64,000 nucleotides of DNA, taken from assembly GCF_031846415.1 (NCBI RefSeq), contig NZ_JAVRHT010000004.1:71111-135110 (forward strand), in the 5' to 3' direction. A model generated the notes under the pieces. The model ran no database searches. It was not told the DNA's origin and worked only from the letters and a program-made list of their open reading frames with translations. The DNA comes from Rubrivirga litoralis (GTDB taxonomy: Bacteria > Bacteroidota > Rhodothermia > Rhodothermales > Rubricoccaceae). Position numbers and translations under genes: made by a program. This document shows, piece after piece, positions 60,380 to 64,000 of the stretch. How positions within the stretch are numbered: the first letter of the stretch is position 1; every line of letters starts with the position of its first letter.

Positions 60380-60835
60380 ATGAAAGTCATCCTCACGGAG
60401 GACCACGACACGCTCGGCATCAAGGGCGACCTCGTGGACGTCAAGCCCGGCTACGGCCAGAACTTCCTCATCCCGCGCCAGCTCGCCGTCGTCGCCACCA
60501 AGAGCGCGACGAAGCGGTACGCCGAGGAGCGCCGCCAGTCGGCCCACAAGGTCGAGGCCCAGCGCGAGCAGGCCGAGAAGCTGGCCCAGCGCCTCGACGG
60601 CACCGAGATCGTCATCCCCGTCCAGACGGGCGAGGACAACCGGATCTTCGGGACGATCACGACCCAGCAGGTCGTCGACGAGCTGAAGGAGCAGGGGTTC
60701 GACATCGACCGCCGCAAGGTGACGCTGTCGGAGGACCCCCGCGTGACCGGCGTCTACCCGGCGACGGTCCGGCTCCACCAGGACGTCTCGGCCAAGGTCA
60801 CGGTCAACGTCGTCGCCAACCAGGACTCGCTCTAG
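60380..60835 (+). CDS. rplI: 50S ribosomal protein L9
   Basis: 151 residues, full length: N-terminal domain MKVILTEDHDTLGIKGDLVDVKPGYGQNFLIPRQLA, a long Arg/Glu/Lys-rich connecting helix, then the C-terminal domain (DGTEIVIPVQTGEDNRIFGTIT ... FDIDRRKVTL). Binds 23S rRNA near the L1 stalk. Last gene of the operon, followed by a GC-rich hairpin. Confidence 0.97.
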   Translation: MKVILTEDHDTLGIKGDLVDVKPGYGQNFLIPRQLAVVATKSATKRYAEERRQSAHKVEAQREQAEKLAQRLDGTEIVIPVQTGEDNRIFGTITTQQVVDELKEQGFDIDRRKVTLSEDPRVTGVYPATVRLHQDVSAKVTVNVVANQDSL

Positions 60836-60854
60836 CGCGTCCTCGGCGTAGTCC

Positions 60855-60888
60855 AGCGCGGGGCGCCTCTCCGGGGGCGCCCCGCGCT
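60855..60888 (+). terminator. Hairpin after rplI
   Basis: AGCGCGGGGCGCC / GGCGCCCCGCGCT form a perfect 13-bp stem with an 8-nt loop, 19 bp past the stop; no T run. Confidence 0.6.
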
Positions 60889-60980
60889 GCGTAAGGCACG
60901 GCCCGCGCCGCGCGTTCGTTGAGGGGCCACCCCGCCCCGGCGGACAGCCCGTCTCTGCGCCCCCCGTTTCCCCTCCCGCT

Positions 60981-61472
60981 ATGCGCGCCCTCCTGACCGC
61001 CTGCGCCCTCGCGCTCGTCACCCTCGCCGCGCCGGCCAGCGCGCAGGGCCGGCTCGGCGCCCCCGTCCGCACGCAGGACGTGGTCGACTGGAGCGTCCGC
61101 GTGCAGCAGGCCGAGCGGGGCGGGGAGGCCCGCGTCGTGCTCGATGCCGAGATCGAGCCCGGCTGGCGGCTCTACGCCGTCGACTCGCCGGTCGGGCGGC
61201 CGCTCGCCGTCACCGTCGGCGCGCTGCCGGCGGGCGTCGAGGCCGCCCCGCTCCGCCAGGCCCGCCCGCAGGAGGGGTACGACGAGGCGTTCGGGAGCGA
61301 CTACACGTACTTCGCCGGGCGCGGCCGGATTGTGCAGCCGCTCCGCCTGAGCGCGACCGCCGCGCGCGGTCGGCACGAGGTCCGCGGCGCGGTGCTCTAC
61401 GCCGTCTGTGACGACTCGATCTGCCTGCCGCCGGCGCGCGCCGCGTTCCGCGTGCCGCTCCAGGTCCGGTAG
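60981..61472 (+). CDS. DsbD N-terminal-domain-like periplasmic protein
   Basis: 163 residues: signal peptide MRALLTACALALVTLAAPASA, then one Ig-like domain of the DsbD alpha type (EARVVLDAEIEPGWRLYAVDSP ... LYAVCDDSICLPPARAAFRVPL). The CDDSIC pair matches the VCDxxxCxPP motif that receives electrons in DsbD. The membrane and thioredoxin parts of DsbD are absent, so it would need a partner such as CcdA. Alone between rplI and a convergent lipoprotein gene. Confidence 0.82.
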   Translation: MRALLTACALALVTLAAPASAQGRLGAPVRTQDVVDWSVRVQQAERGGEARVVLDAEIEPGWRLYAVDSPVGRPLAVTVGALPAGVEAAPLRQARPQEGYDEAFGSDYTYFAGRGRIVQPLRLSATAARGRHEVRGAVLYAVCDDSICLPPARAAFRVPLQVR

Positions 61473-61491
61473 CGACGCGCGGGCGGGGCGG

Positions 61492-61860
61492 CTAGCGGGC
61501 GCTGCCCCGGACCTCGGCCGTGCCGACGGCGCTGTCGGAGCGCAGGACGAACCGCCACGGGCCCGGGGCGGGGCGGAGCGCACGGTGCCGGGCGGCCGTG
61601 TCGCCGCGTGTGACCGCCCCGCCCCAGACCTCGGCGCCGTCAGGGTCGAGGAGCGCCCACGCGGTCCGGCCGCGCACGACGGCGAGGCTCAGGACGACGT
61701 CCAGCGTGTCCGCCCCGCCCGGCACGCTGAGCGTGTCGGTGAGGAGCGGGCGGCGGGAGAGGACCGCGCGGTCGATCTCGTAGCGGGCGGGGAGGTCGGG
61801 CGGTCCGCACCCGGCGACGACGAGGGCGGCGAGCGCGAGGGCGGGGCGGAGGATCGGCAC
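61492..61860 (-). CDS. Small putative lipoprotein
   Basis: 122 residues from a GTG, with signal ILRPALALAALVVAGCG and lipid-accepting Cys18. The mature part looks like a beta sandwich (DTLDVVLSLAVVRGRTAWALLDPDG, GPWRFVLRSDSAVGTAEVRG), similar in outline to small domains that bind or cap; no family is named. It ends 19 bp from the DsbD-like stop (convergent) and is divergent from bshB1. Confidence 0.65.
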   Translation of the reverse strand: MPILRPALALAALVVAGCGPPDLPARYEIDRAVLSRRPLLTDTLSVPGGADTLDVVLSLAVVRGRTAWALLDPDGAEVWGGAVTRGDTAARHRALRPAPGPWRFVLRSDSAVGTAEVRGSAR

Positions 61861-61980
61861 CGGGCAGAGGCAGGGGGCCGGCGTCGGACGCCGGGCGGGG
61901 CGGCGCCGGTCCCGCTCTGGGCTGGGACCTCGGCGGCGGCGGCGGCGTAGCCCGCGCCCCCGAATCCCCCCGCCCCGCCC

Positions 61981-62745
61981 GTGCCTGCCGCCCCGCTCGA
62001 CGTCCTTGCCCTCGCCGCCCACCCCGACGACGTCGAGCTCTGCGCCGGCGGCACGATGTGCGTGCTCGCCGATCAGGGCTACCGGACCGGCATCGTCGAC
62101 TTTACGCGCGGCGAGCTGGGCACGCGGGGGACGCCCGAGGAGCGGGACGCCGAGGCCGCCGCCTCCGCCGAGATCCTGGGCCTCGCCGCCCGCGACAACC
62201 TGGGCCTCCCCGACGGCGACATCCAGAACACGCGCGAGAACCAGCTCCGCGTGATCCGGGCCGTCCGCCGGTACCGCCCGCACGTCGTGCTGACCACGGC
62301 CGAGACCGTCCGCCACCCCGACCACGGCGACGCCACGCGCCTCAGCGTCGACGCCCTGTTCTACTCCGGCCTCGCCAAGATCGAGACGACAGACGACGAC
62401 GGCGCCCCGCAGGAGCCGTGGCGCCCGCACCACGTCCTCCACTACATGCAGGCGCTCGACTTCGAGCCCACGTTCGTCGTCGACGTGTCGGACGTGTGGG
62501 AGCGGCGGATGGAGGCGCTGCTCGCGTTCAGGAGCCAGTTCTACCAGCCCGGCGGCGAGGGCGCGGACGACGGGCCGCAGACCTACATCTCGAACCCCGG
62601 CTTCCTGGAGTGGGTCGAGGCCCGGGCGCGCGTTTACGGCTACCGCATCGGGGCGACCTACGGCGAGCCGCTCCTCTACCGCCACGGCCCGGTCGGCGTG
62701 ACGGACCTCATGGCGACCCTGGGCCGCGAGCGCCCGTTCCGGTAG
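61981..62745 (+). CDS. bshB1: Bacillithiol biosynthesis deacetylase BshB1
   Basis: 254 residues, LmbE-like fold. Removes acetyl from GlcNAc-malate in bacillithiol synthesis. Zinc motif AAHPDDVELCAGGTM, then DFTRGELGTRGTPEERDAEA, ARDNLGLPDGDI, TTAETVRHPDHGDA and YISNPGFLEWVEARARVYGYRIG, all close to BshB1. GTG start directly after a GC-box run. Its presence implies bacillithiol as the thiol; bshA and bshC are not in the window. Confidence 0.93.
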   Translation: MPAAPLDVLALAAHPDDVELCAGGTMCVLADQGYRTGIVDFTRGELGTRGTPEERDAEAAASAEILGLAARDNLGLPDGDIQNTRENQLRVIRAVRRYRPHVVLTTAETVRHPDHGDATRLSVDALFYSGLAKIETTDDDGAPQEPWRPHHVLHYMQALDFEPTFVVDVSDVWERRMEALLAFRSQFYQPGGEGADDGPQTYISNPGFLEWVEARARVYGYRIGATYGEPLLYRHGPVGVTDLMATLGRERPFR

Positions 62746-62755
62746 GACCGCCCCG

Positions 62756-62784
62756 CCCGCCCCGCCCGAGTTGAGCGGGGCGGG
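62756..62784 (+). terminator. GC-box hairpin after bshB1
   Basis: CCCGCCCCGC, loop of 9, GCGGGGCGGG: a perfect 10-bp stem 10 bp after the stop, no T run. Confidence 0.4.
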
Positions 62785-62846
62785 AGAGGACGTGGCGGAG
62801 CGCGGGCGGGGCGGCACCGCCCGCGCCGGCCCGCGTTCCACGCCCG

Positions 62847-63500
62847 ATGCCGACGCTCCCCCCGCACGCCGCCCTCGCCGCCGCCCTCCGCGCGCGGCTC
62901 GCCGCCCCGCTCCCCGGGCACGCCGCGCACGCCGAGATGGCCCCGTTCCCGGCCCGCGCGACGGCCGAGACGCTTTCGACCGAGCGCAACGAGGGCCGCC
63001 CCGCCGCCACGCTCGTCCTGCTCTACCCCGGCGCGGGCGGGGCGGCGTCGGTCGTGCTCACGGTGCGCCAGGCGTCGCTGTCGTCGCACGGCGGGCAGGT
63101 GTCGCTCCCGGGCGGCTCGCTCGACGCCGGCGAGACGCCGGAGGACGCCGCCCGCCGTGAGGCGTGGGAGGAGGTCGGCGTCGACCCCGCCGCGCCCGAT
63201 GTGCTCGGGCGGCTCACGCCGCTCTACATCCCGCCCTCGCGGTTTTCCGTCTGGCCCGTCGTCGCGTCGGTCGACGCGCGGCCGCCGTTCCGGGCGCACG
63301 AGGCCGAGGTCGCCGCGCTCGTCGAGGCGCCGGTGGCCGCGTTCCTCGACCCGACGCTCCGGCGTCGGTCGCGGCGGGACGCCCCGCTCGGGACGTTCGA
63401 GGTCCCGTTCTTCGATGTCGGCGGCCTCGAAGTGTGGGGGGCGACGGCCATGATGATGGCCGAGTTTGCGGCCGTCGTCCGCGAGGCAATCGAGGCGTGA
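62847..63500 (+). CDS. Nudix hydrolase, CoA-pyrophosphatase type
   Basis: 217 residues. The Nudix box is complete: GGSLDAGETPEDAARREAWEEVGVD (G-x5-E-x7-REAWEEVG). The preceding VVLTVRQASLSSHGGQVSLPGG agrees with the CoA-diphosphatase subgroup (UPF0035 pattern), which cleaves CoA to phosphopantetheine and 3',5'-ADP. The region around ARATAETLSTERNEGRPAATLVLLY is also typical. It converges on the PIN gene, with GC boxes between. Confidence 0.88.
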   Translation: MPTLPPHAALAAALRARLAAPLPGHAAHAEMAPFPARATAETLSTERNEGRPAATLVLLYPGAGGAASVVLTVRQASLSSHGGQVSLPGGSLDAGETPEDAARREAWEEVGVDPAAPDVLGRLTPLYIPPSRFSVWPVVASVDARPPFRAHEAEVAALVEAPVAAFLDPTLRRRSRRDAPLGTFEVPFFDVGGLEVWGATAMMMAEFAAVVREAIEA

Positions 63501-63549
63501 GCCGCCCCGCCCCGCCCCGCCCCGCTCTCGCCGCGCGGGCGGGGTGGGG

Positions 63550-63970
63550 CTACGCGTCGAGGTACCGCCCGGCGAAGTGGGCCGGCGTTAGGACGGGGAC
63601 GCCGCCGTGCGCGGCGGGGAAGTCGCGCGTGTTGCCGGTGACGACGCAATCGGCCCGGCCGTCGACGGCGAGCTCGAGGAAGCGGTCGTCGTCGGGGTCG
63701 GCGCAGACGGCCAGCCGCGTGGTGACGGCGACGAGCTCGGCGGCGTCCGTGATCTGAAGGGTGAACAGCTCCCGCCCCTCAGGGCGGAGGTAGCGGTCGA
63801 ACTTCTTCCTCTGGATAAACCGGGACGAGAACTCAGCGAGCGTCTTCGTCGAGGCGAGGAGCCGCCCATGATCGATGATCCAATCGACCACGCGGGGGGG
63901 TACTCGGCTGGATGAGACCGGCGCTGATGAGGACGTTGGTGTCGACGACGCAGCGCGGGCGGCTACTCAT
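63550..63970 (-). pseudogene. PIN-domain toxin (VapC-like) with apparent +1 frameshift
   Basis: Starts MSSRPRCVVDTNVLISAGLIQPS (first acidic PIN residue in VVDTN); this frame then meets a run of seven C and, in another frame, continues VVDWIIDHGRLLAS ... TLAEFSSRFIQRKKF ... DPDDDRFLELAVDGRADCVVTGNTRDF to a normal stop. Both halves fit the COG1569-type PIN family, and the active-site residues are all present if one C is removed. So it is a frameshift mutation, a slippage-prone phase-variable site, or a sequencing error. Its ATG overlaps the end of an upstream gene, as usual for antitoxin-toxin pairs. Confidence 0.75.
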
Positions 63971-64000
63971 CGTCGTCGAAGTCCCCCCGCAGCAGCGCCT
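63963..64000 (-). CDS. C-terminal end of a small upstream gene, likely antitoxin (cut by window edge)
   Basis: Only the last 12 codons are inside (ALLRGDFDDDE then stop). The stop lies 8 bp inside the PIN gene start, a typical toxin-antitoxin overlap. The family cannot be decided from so few residues. Confidence 0.5.
   Translation of the reverse strand, partial: ALLRGDFDDDE

Overview
The window is a very GC-rich, gene-dense stretch of bacterial chromosome. No ribosomal operon, prophage, CRISPR array or complete insertion sequence is visible. The gene content points to a high-GC member of the Rhodothermota/Bacteroidota group, possibly Rubricoccaceae-like. The evidence is a PorZ-like propeller protein and a multidomain nuclease, both with C-terminal regions like type IX secretion sorting domains; DUF3098, DUF4230 and DUF4105 proteins; a bacillithiol deacetylase; and short TAnnTTnG-like promoter elements of the Bacteroidota kind with almost no Shine-Dalgarno sequences. 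The taxonomic placement is an inference.

Layout. 1-13 kb: an ATP-grasp enzyme (cut by the window edge), aminopeptidase P, a small lasso-type leader peptide, SRPBCC and DUF427 proteins, a nitrilase-family amidase, ndk, a NamZ-like muramidase, DacB/PBP4, ribH and the PorZ-like protein, then tRNA-His and tRNA-Glu. 13-24 kb: a BLUF photoreceptor, DUF4105 and DoxX membrane proteins, nth, mscL, gpmI, a DUF2231 protein and a 1209-residue secreted nuclease. 24-36 kb: a compact alpha-glucan cluster on the minus strand (glgE, treS-mak, glgB, glgM) with glgX divergent. It encodes the steps of the GlgE route from trehalose or ADP-glucose through maltose-1-phosphate to branched glucan, plus debranching. 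36-47 kb: a copper-resistance island with a two-component system, multicopper oxidase CopA, CopB, a Met/His-rich protein, an 18-Cys four-helix-bundle protein, a DUF305 fusion, an HMA chaperone and a Cu P-type ATPase. Four transcription units here share a 21-bp upstream element. 47-59 kb: assorted housekeeping and small proteins (MBL hydrolase, SCP2, moaB, yidD, rpiA, tonB, rhodanese, OsmC, thiE and others). 59-64 kb: rpsF-rpsR-rplI, a DsbD-type domain protein, bshB1, a Nudix hydrolase and, at the edge, a PIN toxin gene with an apparent +1 frameshift in a G7 run.

Three kinds of DNA structure overlie the genes. (1) The short sequence GGGCGGGGYGG (or its complement) recurs several times per kb in both strands, inside genes and between them, often directly before start codons. 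Inverted pairs of it form strong hairpins between convergent genes. (2) Perfect or degenerate heptanucleotide tandem repeats occur at gene borders. Eight copies of TTCCGCC end exactly at the mscL start codon and seven of CCGTACC end 4 nt before the gpmI start. (3) Short intergenic palindromes with a common plan (GTAG-type ends, GCATGC/ATGCAT-type centre) appear to keep their symmetry while their stem sequence changes. These patterns and the copper operator are the least explained features of the window.
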